A DNA stretch of 64,000 bases from Halorussus vallis (GCF_024138165.1 NZ_CP100000.1:2232001-2296000), one strand, 5' to 3'; shown: positions 50,739-60,927, numbered from the stretch's first letter. A program made the numbers and translations. The notes: a model not told the origin generated them from the letters alone.

Positions 50739-51461
50739 TTACAGGTGCGTCGTCGCGAAGTCGACCACGAGCGCGAACGCCCGCGGACCGAATATCGCCA
50801 GAATCGTCTGGAAGGAGATCGACCCGATGAACGAGAGGACGACGAACTTACTGTCGCGCATGTCGCTGATGCCGGCCGGGACGGTCAGCATCCCGCGGGT
50901 GAACGGCAGCGTGTTGCTGAGCGGGATGGCGATGGGTCCCCACCGCTGAAGCCAGTGCTCGAACCGGCTCAGCGACGACTCGTCGATGCGGAACCACTGC
51001 TTCTCAAGCAGGTACTCCCGGCCCTTGCGCTTGGCGAGGAGGAACAGTGCGTACTGGCCGACGGTGGCCCCCGCGGCCATCACGAGCACGATGGCCGCTA
51101 TCGTCTCGTAATCGCTGGTCGAGTTGGCGAGTATCAGCACCGCCGCCGGCGCGAGGCCCTCGCTCGGCGCGAAGTACATCAGCATCGCACCTTCGAGGAT
51201 GAGCACCAGGAACAGCGGCACTAGACCGTACTGTCTGAGCCACTGCTTGACCATCTCGAAGTCGCCCACGACGGCGAAGGCGATGCCGACCAGCATCACG
51301 AGGCTGAAGAACGCGAGCACGAGGAGCGTTCCGTTCTCCGAGACGAACCGACGAACGGCCCGACGGTCGGTCGCGTTCGACAGCAAGACCCCCGCGACGA
51401 GCAAGACGGCACCGATGGTAAGCGAGGCGTCTGAGGCGACGAGGGCGAGCGGGGACAGCAT
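50739..51461 (-). CDS. DedA/VTT-domain membrane protein
   Basis: The 240-residue protein has about six membrane helices with the VTT (SNARE-associated) region: [37 protein letters not shown] and [17 protein letters not shown]. DedA proteins help recycle lipid carriers or keep membrane potential. Start at the ATG at 51461, divergent from hemB. A 247-base gap with no feature separates it from the Fe-S protein gene. Confidence 0.8.
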   Translation of the reverse strand: MLSPLALVASDASLTIGAVLLVAGVLLSNATDRRAVRRFVSENGTLLVLAFFSLVMLVGIAFAVVGDFEMVKQWLRQYGLVPLFLVLILEGAMLMYFAPSEGLAPAAVLILANSTSDYETIAAIVLVMAAGATVGQYALFLLAKRKGREYLLEKQWFRIDESSLSRFEHWLQRWGPIAIPLSNTLPFTRGMLTVPAGISDMRDSKFVVLSFIGSISFQTILAIFGPRAFALVVDFATTHL

Positions 51462-51586
51462 TCGTGACTGTCGTATCGACAGGGGTGACTAAAGGCGTTG
51501 TGACCCCGGGCGAGCGCGGCGGGCGCCGGGCGCGGCGCTTCGACCACAGCGACGCGGTTTTGGCGTCCGCGCCGCAAGACCCGGAC

Positions 51587-52567
51587 ATGAACTTCACCGA
51601 CCGGCCGCGTCGCCTCCGGCGGGACGGCGTCCGCGAGATGGTCAGCGAGCACAGCGTCGACGCCAGCGACCTCATCGCACCCGTCTTCGTCGACGCGACG
51701 ACCGACGAACGGGTGCCCATCGACTCGATGCCCGGCCACGAGCGCGTCCCCATCTCGGAGGCGGTGGCCCGCGTCGAGGAAGTGCTCGAAACCGGCGTCG
51801 AGGCCGTGATGCTGTTCGGCATCCCCGAGTCGAAGGACGAGCGGGGCACCCGCGCGTGGGCCGAGGACGGCGTGGTTCAAGAGGCCGTCCGGCGGGTCAC
51901 CGCCGACACCGACGCCTACGTCATCACCGACGTCTGCCTCTGCGAGTACACCTGCCACGGCCACTGCGGGGTCCTCGAAGACCGTGCCTCCGAGGACTCG
52001 CGGCTCACCGTGCGCAACGACGAGACGCTCGACCTGCTGGCGCGGACCGCCGTCTCCCACGCCGAGGCTGGCGCCGACATGGTCGCCCCCTCCGCGGCGA
52101 TGGACGGGATGGTGGCCGCGTTGCGGACGGGACTCGACGAGGTGGGCCGCTCTGACGTGCCCATCATGAGCTACGCCGCCAAGTACCGGTCGGCGTTCTA
52201 CGGTCCCTTCCGCGACGCCGCCGACGGCGCGCCCGCGTTCGGCGACCGGCGACACTACCAGATGGACCCGGCGAACGCCCGGGAGGCGCTCCGGGAGGTC
52301 CGCCTCGACGTCGAGCAGGGCGCGGACGTGCTGATGGTCAAGCCCGCGCTCCCGTACCTCGATATCGTGCGGGCGGTTCGCGAGGAGTTCGACCACCCGG
52401 TCGCCGCCTACAACGTCTCGGGCGAGTACGCGATGCTCCACGCCGCCGCCGAGAAGGGGTGGCTCGACCTGGAGGAGGTGGCGATGGAGTCGCTGGTGTC
52501 GATGAAGCGCGCCGGCGCGGACCTGATTCTGACGTACTTCGCCGAGGACGTGGCCGAGCGGTTGTAG
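51587..52567 (+). CDS. hemB: Delta-aminolevulinic acid dehydratase (porphobilinogen synthase)
   Basis: The 326-residue protein has two active-site lysines, in [14 protein letters not shown] near residue 198 and [11 protein letters not shown] near 251. The zinc cysteines are in [12 protein letters not shown]. It joins two aminolevulinate molecules to porphobilinogen, the second common step of heme and cobalamin synthesis. The ATG at 51587 is used; upstream codons are arginine-rich. HemL, which makes aminolevulinate, lies 6.3 kb downstream. Confidence 0.92.
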   Translation: MNFTDRPRRLRRDGVREMVSEHSVDASDLIAPVFVDATTDERVPIDSMPGHERVPISEAVARVEEVLETGVEAVMLFGIPESKDERGTRAWAEDGVVQEAVRRVTADTDAYVITDVCLCEYTCHGHCGVLEDRASEDSRLTVRNDETLDLLARTAVSHAEAGADMVAPSAAMDGMVAALRTGLDEVGRSDVPIMSYAAKYRSAFYGPFRDAADGAPAFGDRRHYQMDPANAREALREVRLDVEQGADVLMVKPALPYLDIVRAVREEFDHPVAAYNVSGEYAMLHAAAEKGWLDLEEVAMESLVSMKRAGADLILTYFAEDVAERL

Positions 52568-52582
52568 GCTGGCCAAATCGAG

Positions 52583-52711
52583 CTACTCGGGCGCGGCGGT
52601 GGAGCGTATCGAGCAGTCCGAGTCCAGGGCGATTCCCGGCTTCCCGTCTTCTCCGACGTTCACCCGGACGTGAAACGACCGGAATCGCTCCCCGACGGTC
52701 TCGGTCCGTCA
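52583..52711 (-). other. In-frame continuation of the lipoprotein frame after a TGA
   Basis: After the TGA at 52711-52709 the same frame runs another 41 codons to a TAG at 52585-52583. The peptide (VGERFRSFHVRVNVGEDG and on) has normal haloarchaeal composition and matches the style of the upstream part. It looks like the true C terminus of the lipoprotein. Confidence 0.5.
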
Positions 52712-53005
52712 CGGACTGTCGTCCGTCCTCGCGCGAATCGTGTAGACCGAACGTCGATTAGGAAGCCCGCCTTCGTACAGCGGACCGGGAATCGCGTCGT
52801 CGGTCCGCCCCGGAACGGTCGTTTCTCGTTCCCAGAGCGTGGTACCGTCTGCCGCGATCTGGACGTGGAAGCGGTGGCGTTCGCGGTCGAAGTTACGGAG
52901 TCCGACCGTACAGACTGCGGTCGGCGAGCGGTTCGCGCTACAGCCCCCGAGAGCGGGCAGGAGGAGCGCCAAATCGCGGAGGAACGAGCGACGGGAGGCC
53001 ATCAT
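52709..53005 (-). CDS. Tat lipoprotein, reading frame cut by an in-frame TGA
   Basis: The 98-residue product starts with a twin-arginine signal and lipobox (SRRSFLRDLALLLPALGGC), so it is a lipid-anchored extracellular protein. The mature part has beta-rich FDRERHRFHVQIAADGTTLW. The frame ends at TGA 52709-52711, but the same frame continues with protein-like sequence for 41 more codons. A single change of CGA to TGA, a readthrough or a sequencing error would explain this. Convergent with hemB. Confidence 0.6.
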   Translation of the reverse strand: MMASRRSFLRDLALLLPALGGCSANRSPTAVCTVGLRNFDRERHRFHVQIAADGTTLWERETTVPGRTDDAIPGPLYEGGLPNRRSVYTIRARTDDSP

Positions 53006-53398
53006 CTCTTGCGGAGAGGGTAGGAAATTAAGTTACCTTTGGTTCGTCCCGGTTCCGTTCGAACGTCCGATTTCTCTCGCGCGCCCCGGAACCGTGACCT
53101 GCGTCACGTTCTCGCACACCGAGTGGACGAACGGCCGGTATTCCGCTCGCCGAGCGTCCGATTTCTGGACGGAATACAACCTTATATCGATATTATCCGA
53201 TTGTAAATAGGACGCCCGTCTAATAGGCCGTGTAAGAATAGACGTTCGTCAACGATTACCCTTATGTAGCAATTCGCCGTGGAAATATACCGTGACGAAG
53301 AACACGAACCGGGTGAAATTCGAAGCTTACGTGAACAGTCGTCCAGACGACATCGTGGAACTGCCGGAAACCGAACCGGCGACGGAGGGCGAGCGGTC
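53006..53398. other. Control region upstream of the Amt-GlnK gene
   Basis: About 390 bases with AT-rich segments, including CTTATATCGATATTATCC at 53181-53198 and a further AT-rich stretch to 53210. No separate gene seen; a 40-codon extension of the Amt frame to 53279 is not supported by family length. It probably contains the nitrogen-regulated promoter. Confidence 0.4.
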
Positions 53399-55057
53399 GT
53401 GATCCAGTCCACCGGCGACCTCCAAGTGCTCGCGGAGGGCGTCAACCTGCTGTGGGTGCTGGTCGTGACGTTCCTCATCTTCTTCATGCACGCCGGCTTC
53501 GCCATGCTGGAGGCCGGGCAGGTGCGCTCGAAGAACGTCGCCAACCAGCTCACGAAGAACCTGCTAACCTGGAGCGTCGGCGTCCTGCTGTACTTCCTGG
53601 TCGGCGCGGGCGTGGCGTCGCTGGTCGGCGGCCTCACCGGTCCCGACGCGACGACGGTCGCCGAGTCGTTCGGCTACGTCTCGGGCACCTCCGCCGACTG
53701 GGTGAGTTGGCTGTTCGGCGCGGTGTTCGCCATGACCGCCGCGACCATCGTCTCGGGTGCGGTGGCGGGCCGGGCGAAGCTCCGGACCTACGTCACCTAC
53801 ACGGTCCTGCTGGCGGGCGTCATCTACCCCGTCGTGGTCGGCTTCACCTGGGGCGGCGGCGTCCTGGCCACGCTCGGCTTCCACGACTTCGCGGGCGGGA
53901 TGGTCGTCCACGGCCTCGGGGGCATCGCGGGCCTGACCGCGGCGTGGGTCGTCGGCCCCCGCCTCGGCCGGTTCAACGACGACGGCACGGTCAACGTCAT
54001 CCCCGGCCACTCGCTGACGTTCGCCGTCCTCGGGACGCTAATCCTGGCGTTCGGCTGGTACGGCTTCAACGTCGGCACCGCCGCGACCGTCTTCGTGGTC
54101 GAGGACGGCGCACTGAAGCTGGGCGCGTTCAGCTACGTCGGCCGGGTCGCCCTGGTGACCACGCTCGGCATGGCCGCCGGCGCCATCGGCGCGGGCGCGG
54201 TGTCGACGTACAAGACCGGGAAGGTCGACACGCTCTACGTCGCTAACGGACTGCTCGCCGGCCTCGTCGGCATCACGGGCATCGCCGACGCCATCGTCTG
54301 GCCCGGCGCAATCGCGGTGGGCCTGCTCGCCGGCGCGCAACTGCCCGTCGTCTTCGAGTTCGTCGAGAAGCGCCTGCAGATAGACGACGTGTGCGCGGTG
54401 TTCCCTGTCCACGGTTCGGCCGGCATCCTCGGGGCGCTCGCGTTCCCGTTCGTCGCCGTCGAGGGCTTCTCGCTCGACGCCCTGTTCGCGCAGGTCGCGG
54501 GCGTCGCCCTCATCGCGGTCTGGACCGTCGCGGCGACCTACCTCGTGTTCGCGCTGGCCCGCGGCCTCGGACAGGCCCGGGTCAGCGAGAGCCACGAGCG
54601 CGACGGCCTCGATAGCTCCGAGCACGGCGTCGACACCTACCCCGAGTTCGGCAAGCCCGACGTGGCCGACACGAGCGCGGTGCGGACCGACGGGAGCGGG
54701 CGTCCCAACGACGGGCGAATCAAGATGGTCACCGCCATCGTCCGCCCGGACCGCCTGAGCGACGTCAAGACCGCCTTGGCGCAGGTCGGCGCGCCCAGCC
54801 TCACGGTGACGAACGTCTCGGGTCGCGGGAGCCAACCCGCAAAGACCGGCCAGTGGCGCGGCGAGGAGTACACCGTCGACCTCCACCAGAAGGTCAAAAT
54901 CGAGTGCGTCGTTGCCGACGTGCCCGCCGACGAGGTCGTCGAGGCCATCCGCGAGGCCGCCGATACCGGCGAACCCGGCGACGGGAAGATATTCGTCTTG
55001 CCCGTCGAGGACGCGGTGCAGGTCCGGACCGGGATGCGCGGCACAGAAGCGGTCTGA
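53399..55057 (+). CDS. Ammonium transporter fused to a PII protein (Amt-GlnK fusion)
   Basis: The 552-residue protein has an Amt domain of 11 membrane helices (about residues 15-415). [27 protein letters not shown] and [14 protein letters not shown] hold the twin histidines of the pore. After a soluble linker comes a complete PII domain (about 445-552): [20 protein letters not shown], a T-loop with [15 protein letters not shown] and the C-terminal [16 protein letters not shown]. Amt and GlnK are normally separate adjacent genes; here one frame covers both. GTG at 53399 is the start that fits family length. Nitrogen control by PII is known; fused self-control is inferred. Confidence 0.85.
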   Translation: MIQSTGDLQVLAEGVNLLWVLVVTFLIFFMHAGFAMLEAGQVRSKNVANQLTKNLLTWSVGVLLYFLVGAGVASLVGGLTGPDATTVAESFGYVSGTSADWVSWLFGAVFAMTAATIVSGAVAGRAKLRTYVTYTVLLAGVIYPVVVGFTWGGGVLATLGFHDFAGGMVVHGLGGIAGLTAAWVVGPRLGRFNDDGTVNVIPGHSLTFAVLGTLILAFGWYGFNVGTAATVFVVEDGALKLGAFSYVGRVALVTTLGMAAGAIGAGAVSTYKTGKVDTLYVANGLLAGLVGITGIADAIVWPGAIAVGLLAGAQLPVVFEFVEKRLQIDDVCAVFPVHGSAGILGALAFPFVAVEGFSLDALFAQVAGVALIAVWTVAATYLVFALARGLGQARVSESHERDGLDSSEHGVDTYPEFGKPDVADTSAVRTDGSGRPNDGRIKMVTAIVRPDRLSDVKTALAQVGAPSLTVTNVSGRGSQPAKTGQWRGEEYTVDLHQKVKIECVVADVPADEVVEAIREAADTGEPGDGKIFVLPVEDAVQVRTGMRGTEAV

Positions 55058-55494
55058 GCGAACGACGAACCCGCGGTTCTTTTTCGGGCGTACGGCACGA
55101 CGAACTGCCCAGTCCTCGCCGACGCGACTCCCCTCCTCTCGAACGCGAACGCCGGCCGATTCTGCGGTCGGCGAGCGCTCGGTGACACGTTCGACCGCAA
55201 ACGCTCGACGCCACCAACAACCGGAAGCGCCCGGTGTATCAACCGCCGGGTGGGACTGAAAGGGGCCGCCCGCTCGCGCTTGCATGGTCGTCTCTGCAGG
55301 CCACTGTTCGGTGAGCGCCGACAGGCGCGAACCGAATATCCTGCAGAGCGACCGCGAGCGGGCGGGGGCTTTCGAAGCGGTCGTGTCGACGATGTTTTCG
55401 TGAGATAAGGTGAGCAGAGCGTCTGAATCGGTCACTCTGGTATTTAACCCCTAAATCGCCCAAGGTATATACTGTCGCGAGCAAAAGGACAGGT
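55058..55494. other. Gene-free interval with a structured RNA candidate
   Basis: No protein frame is supported. It holds the stem structure at 55286-55353 and an AT-rich promoter-like GGTATATACT about 30 bases before the ATG at 55495. Confidence 0.5.
55286..55353 (+). ncRNA. Candidate small structured RNA
   Basis: An outer stem of 14 base pairs (one bulge) joins 55286-55300 and 55340-55353. Inside, TTCGGT (55307-55312) pairs with ACCGAA (55331-55336), then a GA/GA internal loop, then GCGCC/GGCGC with a GACA loop. Tandem GA pairs are a typical RNA motif. It lies downstream of the Amt-GlnK gene. Transcription is not shown. Confidence 0.45.
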
Positions 55495-55911
55495 ATGAGC
55501 CGCGAACGGACCACCGAGCGCTCCACCGACGTCCGACGAACCAGCGGCAGGCCCCCGAGGCGAGAGGAACCCAACACGCTGATGAACGCGGTCATCGGCG
55601 CGGTGGTGACCGTCGTGACCGCGCCGCTACTCCCGCTGGCGGCCATCGTCGGCGGCGCGGTCGCGGGCTACCTCCAGCGCGCCGACATGCGGGCGGGCGC
55701 GAAGGTCGGGGCGCTCGCCGGCGCGCTCGCGGCGATTCCGGCGTTCCTGTTCGCGTGGTTCGTCTTCGCCGTACTGCTGTTCGGCGGTGCCGACGTACTC
55801 GCGTTCACGCTGATCTTCTCCGTCGTGCTGTTCGTCGTCGTGACCGGTTACCTCGTCGGGGCCGGTGCGGCGGGCGGCGCGCTCGGGGCATACGTCCGGC
55901 GCGAGTTGTGA
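55495..55911 (+). CDS. DUF5518-type small membrane protein (138 aa)
   Basis: The 138-residue protein has an arginine-rich cytoplasmic N terminus (about residues 1-28) and three to four membrane helices with many alanines and glycines (NAVIGAVVTVVTAPLLPLAA). This matches the haloarchaeal DUF5518 family, as I recall it. A TATA-like GGTATATACT lies about 25-33 bases upstream. Function unknown. Confidence 0.65.
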   Translation: MSRERTTERSTDVRRTSGRPPRREEPNTLMNAVIGAVVTVVTAPLLPLAAIVGGAVAGYLQRADMRAGAKVGALAGALAAIPAFLFAWFVFAVLLFGGADVLAFTLIFSVVLFVVVTGYLVGAGAAGGALGAYVRREL

Positions 55912-55927
55912 ACTCCCGATTGGTCCG

Positions 55928-56947
55928 TTACCACGGGAACAGTGTGCCGAGACGAAGCGACAGTTCCGCGGCGGTCAGTTCGTCGCCGTCCTCGCCGTAG
56001 GTCATCGCCGGGTACGGCCTGAACGAGGTGACGTGGTCGACGTACTGCTCGTAGGCCGACTTCGAGTGGGGCGAGAACGGCGAGCGGAAGTCCTGCTCTT
56101 CAAGCGCCCACTGCCCGAACCGCTCGTTGGCGTTCTCGTTCTGACGCCACTCGCCGCCAGCGAGGCGACTCCCCTCCTCGAAGTCGGTTTCGTCGCGCTT
56201 CCGGCCGTCGGCGTAGAGGAAGTGCTTGGGATATCGGCTGGCGTCCCAGACCCGGGCGAGTTTCGTCCCGTCGGCCATCGACGCCAGTTCGAGGAAGGTG
56301 TACATGTTCGGCGGACGGACGACGAAGGCGGGCACCGTCTCGACGTCCATGCCCGTCACCTCCAGGAACTTCACGGGGCCGAGTTCGTGGAACTTCTCCT
56401 TCATGATCTCGATGTAGGTGTCGCTCCCGCCGAGCAACACCGAGGCGCGCACGCCTTCGACGCCGTCGACCTCCTCGCGGACCGCGCCGCTCTCGAAGCG
56501 CTTGCCCTCCACGTCGGCCCGGAGTTTGGTCTTGCCGTCGAACCAGTCGAGGTCGTCGCGCTCGATGATATCCATCACGACGTTCGCCTCGCTCGACTGG
56601 CCCTCGACCCCGACGTACGGCGGTTTCTCGTTCTCGTTTGTCACGAGGGTCACGCTCGACTCCTCGACTGTCCGGCCGTCGGGCGTGGAGAACGAGAGTT
56701 CGATTCGGTTCTTCATCCGGTACTGGCGGAGCCCCTCGTCGTACTCCGGGAGGTGCTTGCGCATCGCCTCGACCTCCGCGAGGTCGTCGGGGAGGTCGGT
56801 CACCTGGTCGGCGACGAACCACGCGTCGAGGCACTTGCCGTTGTAGTCGGGCATCGCGCTGTCGAGGTCATCGCCGCCGTCGGCGCTGTCCTCGCTGTGG
56901 CCCGGCAGGAGCGTGATGGTCGTCGCCGAGGTCGCGCGCTCGGTCAT
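55928..56947 (-). CDS. Hypothetical acidic protein (339 aa)
   Basis: The ATG at 56947 overlaps the stop of the upstream Tat-exported gene (ATGA), so the two are one operon. The product is soluble and acidic, with regions KNRIELSFSTPDGRTVEESS and FVVRPPNMYTFLELASMADG. No signal peptide or membrane segment. No family recognised. Confidence 0.55.
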   Translation of the reverse strand: MTERATSATTITLLPGHSEDSADGGDDLDSAMPDYNGKCLDAWFVADQVTDLPDDLAEVEAMRKHLPEYDEGLRQYRMKNRIELSFSTPDGRTVEESSVTLVTNENEKPPYVGVEGQSSEANVVMDIIERDDLDWFDGKTKLRADVEGKRFESGAVREEVDGVEGVRASVLLGGSDTYIEIMKEKFHELGPVKFLEVTGMDVETVPAFVVRPPNMYTFLELASMADGTKLARVWDASRYPKHFLYADGRKRDETDFEEGSRLAGGEWRQNENANERFGQWALEEQDFRSPFSPHSKSAYEQYVDHVTSFRPYPAMTYGEDGDELTAAELSLRLGTLFPW

Positions 56948-57870
56948 GGGGACCACCCACCTCCGAGTTTCACGTCGGTCCCGGCGAGCGCGAACAGGTA
57001 GCGGTCGTCGCCCAGAATCTCGAACCGGTAGGGTTCCGCCTCGCCGTCGGCGAAGACGAACTCGCCCTCCTCGACGGCGTTCGACTCGGCGGTCACCTCC
57101 GTCCGCTGGTAGGGGCCGTGCTCGAATTCGAGGTCCACCAGCGTGGAGGCGATGCGGGCGCTCCCGACGGCGTCGGCGGAGGCGGTCGCCCGGATAGCGT
57201 CGAAGACGACGCTACCGCGGTAAGTGAAGTCGGCGGTCGAACCGCCGGAGTCGGCGTCACCCGAGCCAGCGTCGTCAGAACCGACGTCTGCCGGCGACCA
57301 GGCGATTTCGAGTCGGGAAACCGCGTCGAGGAGGCCGACATCCACGTCGCTCGCGTCCCAGTAGATTCGGCCGGTCGTCGCCTGCCTGACGGTCACGGGG
57401 TCGGACTCGGCGATCAGTTCGAGGTCGCCGCTCCCGTCCAGCAGGTCCGGCGGACCGTAGAGTCGGAACCGGAACGCGACCGGCGCGTCGGTTCCCTCGA
57501 CCCGGCCCGGCGCGACGTCGGCGGTGAAGTACGGACGCGCCGCCAGGTCGAGCGAACCGACCGGACGGAATATCGCCGGGACGGCGTCGCCCTCGACCGC
57601 CGCTTCGAGGGCGCGCTCGCCCTGCGTGACCGCGACCGGGCGGTCGTCGCGGCCGACCCGCGACAGTCGGAGGTCGCCGTCTATCTGCCAGTCGTCCAGG
57701 CCCGACTCGAAGGTGCCGAGCGAGAGGACGTCGCCGACGAGCGAGTCGGTCGATTCGGCGCCGGCCGGGTCGGCCGCGACCGACGCGAGCAGCGGCGAGA
57801 CGCCCACCGCCGCGACCGACGAGAGGACGCGTCGCCGCGACGCTCGGATGTTCGATAGCTCTCGTGCCAT
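56944..57870 (-). CDS. Tat-exported beta-rich protein (308 aa)
   Basis: A twin-arginine signal (RASRRRVLSSVAAVG) leads to a beta-rich mature protein with SLGTFESGLDDWQIDGDL and FRFRLYGPPDLLDGSG, resembling carbohydrate-binding-like jelly rolls with a FESGLDDW start. An acidic glycine/serine-rich linker (VGSDDAGSGDADSGGS) splits it. Probably outside the cell. It is coupled to the unknown gene downstream; the pair may act together. Confidence 0.6.
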   Translation of the reverse strand: MARELSNIRASRRRVLSSVAAVGVSPLLASVAADPAGAESTDSLVGDVLSLGTFESGLDDWQIDGDLRLSRVGRDDRPVAVTQGERALEAAVEGDAVPAIFRPVGSLDLAARPYFTADVAPGRVEGTDAPVAFRFRLYGPPDLLDGSGDLELIAESDPVTVRQATTGRIYWDASDVDVGLLDAVSRLEIAWSPADVGSDDAGSGDADSGGSTADFTYRGSVVFDAIRATASADAVGSARIASTLVDLEFEHGPYQRTEVTAESNAVEEGEFVFADGEAEPYRFEILGDDRYLFALAGTDVKLGGGWSP

Positions 57871-57976
57871 TTCGAGTTTCCGTGCTCAGGGTCGCGAGAT
57901 GAATCTTCGTCACCGTTTCAGTCGGACGAGTGACCGTTCCGGTCGGAACGGCGACCGTTTCGGCCGGGCGATACGT

Positions 57977-58729
57977 TCAGCGCTCGCCCACCGACTCGGT
58001 CCGGAAGCCGTATCCGAGGCAGGCGACCCCGAGCAGAACCCCGACGGACGAGTAGAGCCACCGATGTTCGAGCGGCGGGTCGTAGCTGTCGAGGCCGACC
58101 AGATAGTACCCGCCGTCGGCGCGGACGAACCGACCCTCGGGTCGCTCGCCGGTTTCGGCCCACGACCGGTCGTGCGCGAGCGGTTCGTCGGTCCGTATCC
58201 GTCCGCGCTCGACGACGCGCCGGTAGGCGCCCGAGATGTCGTCGACCTCGGTGCTGACGTTGTCGAGCAAGTCCTCGGCCGAGACGGGAAGCAACCGCAC
58301 CGTCACTCGCGTCCGTCGTTCTCGGCGTCCGGTTCGATTCCGGGCGACGAACTCGCCGCGATAGTACCGCCGGTAGAAATTCCCGTTCAATCGGACGTAG
58401 GTCCCCCAACTCGTGTTGGGTGCGTCCTCCAGCAGCGTTGTGAAGTTTCGTCCGTTCGTGAATCGGTTCTGAAGCGCGCACTCGACCGAGGTTTCAGAGC
58501 CGAACGAATAGCAGTCGACGTCTTCCACGGTTTCGATTTCCGCGGGCGGGGGCGTCTCGTAGCGGAGGTCGGAGTCGACCGGCGTCACCTCCGTCGCGCT
58601 GTAGCCGTAGCGCTGCGCTCCGAGGCCGAGCGGGTCGAGGTAGAACGGATTCAGCACGAGAAGGAGGCCGAGAGCGACGGACAGGGTCGTTTTCCATCGA
58701 GGAGAGAGGGACCAGTTCGGGAGGGTCAC
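57977..58729 (-). CDS. Hypothetical protein with two membrane helices and extracellular domain (250 aa)
   Basis: A GTG at 58729 gives a product with an N-terminal helix (TTLSVALGLLLVLNPFYL) and a C-terminal helix (LYSSVGVLLGVACLGYGF). Between them is an ectodomain with two cysteines (VDCYSFGSETSVECALQN) and N-glycosylation sites. The longer ATG-started frame upstream is basic and unlikely. Haloarchaeal membrane protein of unknown role. Confidence 0.6.
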   Translation of the reverse strand: MTLPNWSLSPRWKTTLSVALGLLLVLNPFYLDPLGLGAQRYGYSATEVTPVDSDLRYETPPPAEIETVEDVDCYSFGSETSVECALQNRFTNGRNFTTLLEDAPNTSWGTYVRLNGNFYRRYYRGEFVARNRTGRRERRTRVTVRLLPVSAEDLLDNVSTEVDDISGAYRRVVERGRIRTDEPLAHDRSWAETGERPEGRFVRADGGYYLVGLDSYDPPLEHRWLYSSVGVLLGVACLGYGFRTESVGER

Positions 58730-58889
58730 GATGGAGAACGGTTCTCGGGGACTCGATTTAAATTCTCGTTTCGGCGACCGAATTCTTCTCTCCGTCCCTT
58801 CGGCGGTTCGTGGACGGGGAGCGTCGGGAAACCCGTGAACTCTCGTACAGACAGAAATCGACTTCACGCAGGAACCTGAACCCTCTCGC

Positions 58890-60230
58890 ATGCACGACGA
58901 ACGCTCCCGCGAACTGTACGACCGGGCGCTGTCGGTCCTGCCGGGCGGGGTCAACTCCCCCGTGCGGGCGACCCGGCCGTACCCCTTCTTCGTGGAACGC
59001 GGCGACGGCGCGCACGTCATCGACGCGGACGGCAACAAGTACGTCGACTACGTGATGGGCTACGGGCCGCTCCTGCTGGGCCACGACCTGCCTCAGGAGG
59101 TCCAGTCGCGAATCCAGTCTCAACTGTCGGACGGTCCGATGTACGGCGCGCCGGCCGAGGTCGAGGTCGAACTCGCGGAGTTCATCGCCCGCCACGTCCG
59201 GAGCGTCGAGATGGTTCGGTTCGTCAACTCCGGCACGGAGGCGACCACCTCGGCGGTCCGACTCGCCCGCGGTTACACCGGCCGAGACAAAATCGTCGTC
59301 ATGCAGGGTGGCTACCACGGCGCCCAGGAGTCGACGCTGGTCGAGGGGAAATCGGGGGGCATCGGGTCGCCGAGTTCCAGCGGCATCCCGCAGGCGTTCG
59401 CCGAGGAAACCGTCACCGTCCCGTTCAACGACGAGCAGGCCGTCTGGGAGGTGTTCGAGGAGCGCGGCGACGAGATCGCGGCGGTGCTGACCGAACCCGT
59501 CCTGGGCAACTGCGCCTCGGTCGGGCCGGTGGAGGGCTACCTCGAATCGCTCCGGGAGATAACCGACGAGCACGGGTCGCTCCTGATATTCGACGAGGTG
59601 ATGACCGGCTTCCGGGTCGGCGGCCTCCAGTGCGCCCAGGGGAAGTTCGGCGTCACGCCCGACCTCACGACGTTCGCGAAGGTCATCGGCGGCGGCTTCC
59701 CGGTCGGCGCGGTCGGCGGTCCCGCCGAGATTCTCGAATCGTTCACCCCGGTCGGCGACGTGTTCCAGGCCGGCACCTACTCGGGCCATCCGCTGTCGCT
59801 GACCGCCGGCCTGGAGATGCTCCGGTACGCCGCCGAGAACGACGTGTACGACCACGTGAACCGCCTCGGCGAGGAACTCCGGTCGGGACTGACCGACATT
59901 CTCGAAGACCGCGCGCCCGAGTACACCGTGCTGGGTTACGACAGCATGTTCAAGGTGGTGTTCACCCGTCGCGGCCCGCGCGACCTGGAGGGCCAGTGCG
60001 AGGCCGGGTGTCGCCAGCGCCCCGACTGCCCCCGGTTCGACTACTGCCCGAAGAGCAAGGCCGACGTCGACGCCGCCGAAACCGAGCGCTGGGAGCGCCT
60101 GTTCTGGCCCGCGATGCGCGAGCGGGGCGTCTTCCTCACGGCCAACCAGTACGAGTCGCAGTTCCTGAGCTACGCCCACACCGACGAGGACGTCGAGGAG
60201 ACGCTGGAAGCGTACAAAGAGGCACTGTAG
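58890..60230 (+). CDS. hemL: Glutamate-1-semialdehyde 2,1-aminomutase
   Basis: The 446-residue PLP enzyme has [40 protein letters not shown] and the PLP lysine in [16 protein letters not shown] near residue 263. It makes 5-aminolevulinate for heme, feeding HemB at 51587. An extra segment near residues 370-386 holds four cysteines ([19 protein letters not shown]), which bacterial HemL lacks and which could bind metal. Strong family match otherwise. Confidence 0.92.
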   Translation: MHDERSRELYDRALSVLPGGVNSPVRATRPYPFFVERGDGAHVIDADGNKYVDYVMGYGPLLLGHDLPQEVQSRIQSQLSDGPMYGAPAEVEVELAEFIARHVRSVEMVRFVNSGTEATTSAVRLARGYTGRDKIVVMQGGYHGAQESTLVEGKSGGIGSPSSSGIPQAFAEETVTVPFNDEQAVWEVFEERGDEIAAVLTEPVLGNCASVGPVEGYLESLREITDEHGSLLIFDEVMTGFRVGGLQCAQGKFGVTPDLTTFAKVIGGGFPVGAVGGPAEILESFTPVGDVFQAGTYSGHPLSLTAGLEMLRYAAENDVYDHVNRLGEELRSGLTDILEDRAPEYTVLGYDSMFKVVFTRRGPRDLEGQCEAGCRQRPDCPRFDYCPKSKADVDAAETERWERLFWPAMRERGVFLTANQYESQFLSYAHTDEDVEETLEAYKEAL

Positions 60231-60338
60231 CGCGATTTTCGCGTGCCAAACGGCGGTTTCCGGACGCGCCGGCCCGTTTGAATGCTCGCTACGAACGTGA
60301 GTCGAAGATTTTTACTCGCGCCACTGGACTCGGAAGAT

Positions 60339-60914
60339 ATGAATCGAGAACGGCTTGGACGCCGTCTCTCCGTGGTACTTGTACTGACCGGTGTTGCTCT
60401 CTCGCTCCTCACCGTCGCCATCGGTGACGTAGTCGGTGCTATCGTCGGCGCGCTGAGTATCGGAGTCGGGGTGACCTTCTACTCGGCCTCCAACTGGGTT
60501 TTCGATCCAGATATCGAGTTCGACCTGACAGAGTCCCGGCCGTTTACGGCGAGTCTCATGCAACTGGGCCTCGTCCTAGTCGGTTTCGCCGTTCTCGTGA
60601 AACTCGTAAGTGACGTTCGAACCGTCACGAACGCGTTCCGCACGGGGGTTCCGTCTCCGCCATACGTTGCGTGTGCCGGACTGCTGATGGGCGTGGTTCT
60701 CGGCGGCGGCAATACCTACCTTACTCACCGATGGGATACGCTCGAGGAACTGAGTCGATCAGTACCTGTTCGAATGGTCGGGTTCTCCTTCACGTTCGGC
60801 GTCTTCGCCGTCTTGCTGGTCTATCGACCGCCGTCAAGCGTGCTGTACGCTGGGGCGTACGCAGTCAGTCGCCTTGCCGTCATACTCGGGGTACGTTCTC
60901 TCTCACGGAGCTAA
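60339..60914 (+). CDS. Hypothetical membrane protein (191 aa)
   Basis: The 191-residue protein has five to six membrane helices (about residues 8-48, 70-90, 106-126, 140-160 and 165-185) and an acidic loop (FDPDIEFDLTES). The ATG at 60339 is chosen; the frame is open to 60282. Lower GC than the neighbours and followed by repeat-rich DNA, so it may belong to a small accessory patch. Function unknown. Confidence 0.55.
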   Translation: MNRERLGRRLSVVLVLTGVALSLLTVAIGDVVGAIVGALSIGVGVTFYSASNWVFDPDIEFDLTESRPFTASLMQLGLVLVGFAVLVKLVSDVRTVTNAFRTGVPSPPYVACAGLLMGVVLGGGNTYLTHRWDTLEELSRSVPVRMVGFSFTFGVFAVLLVYRPPSSVLYAGAYAVSRLAVILGVRSLSRS

Positions 60915-60927
60915 GTTCGCACTAGTA

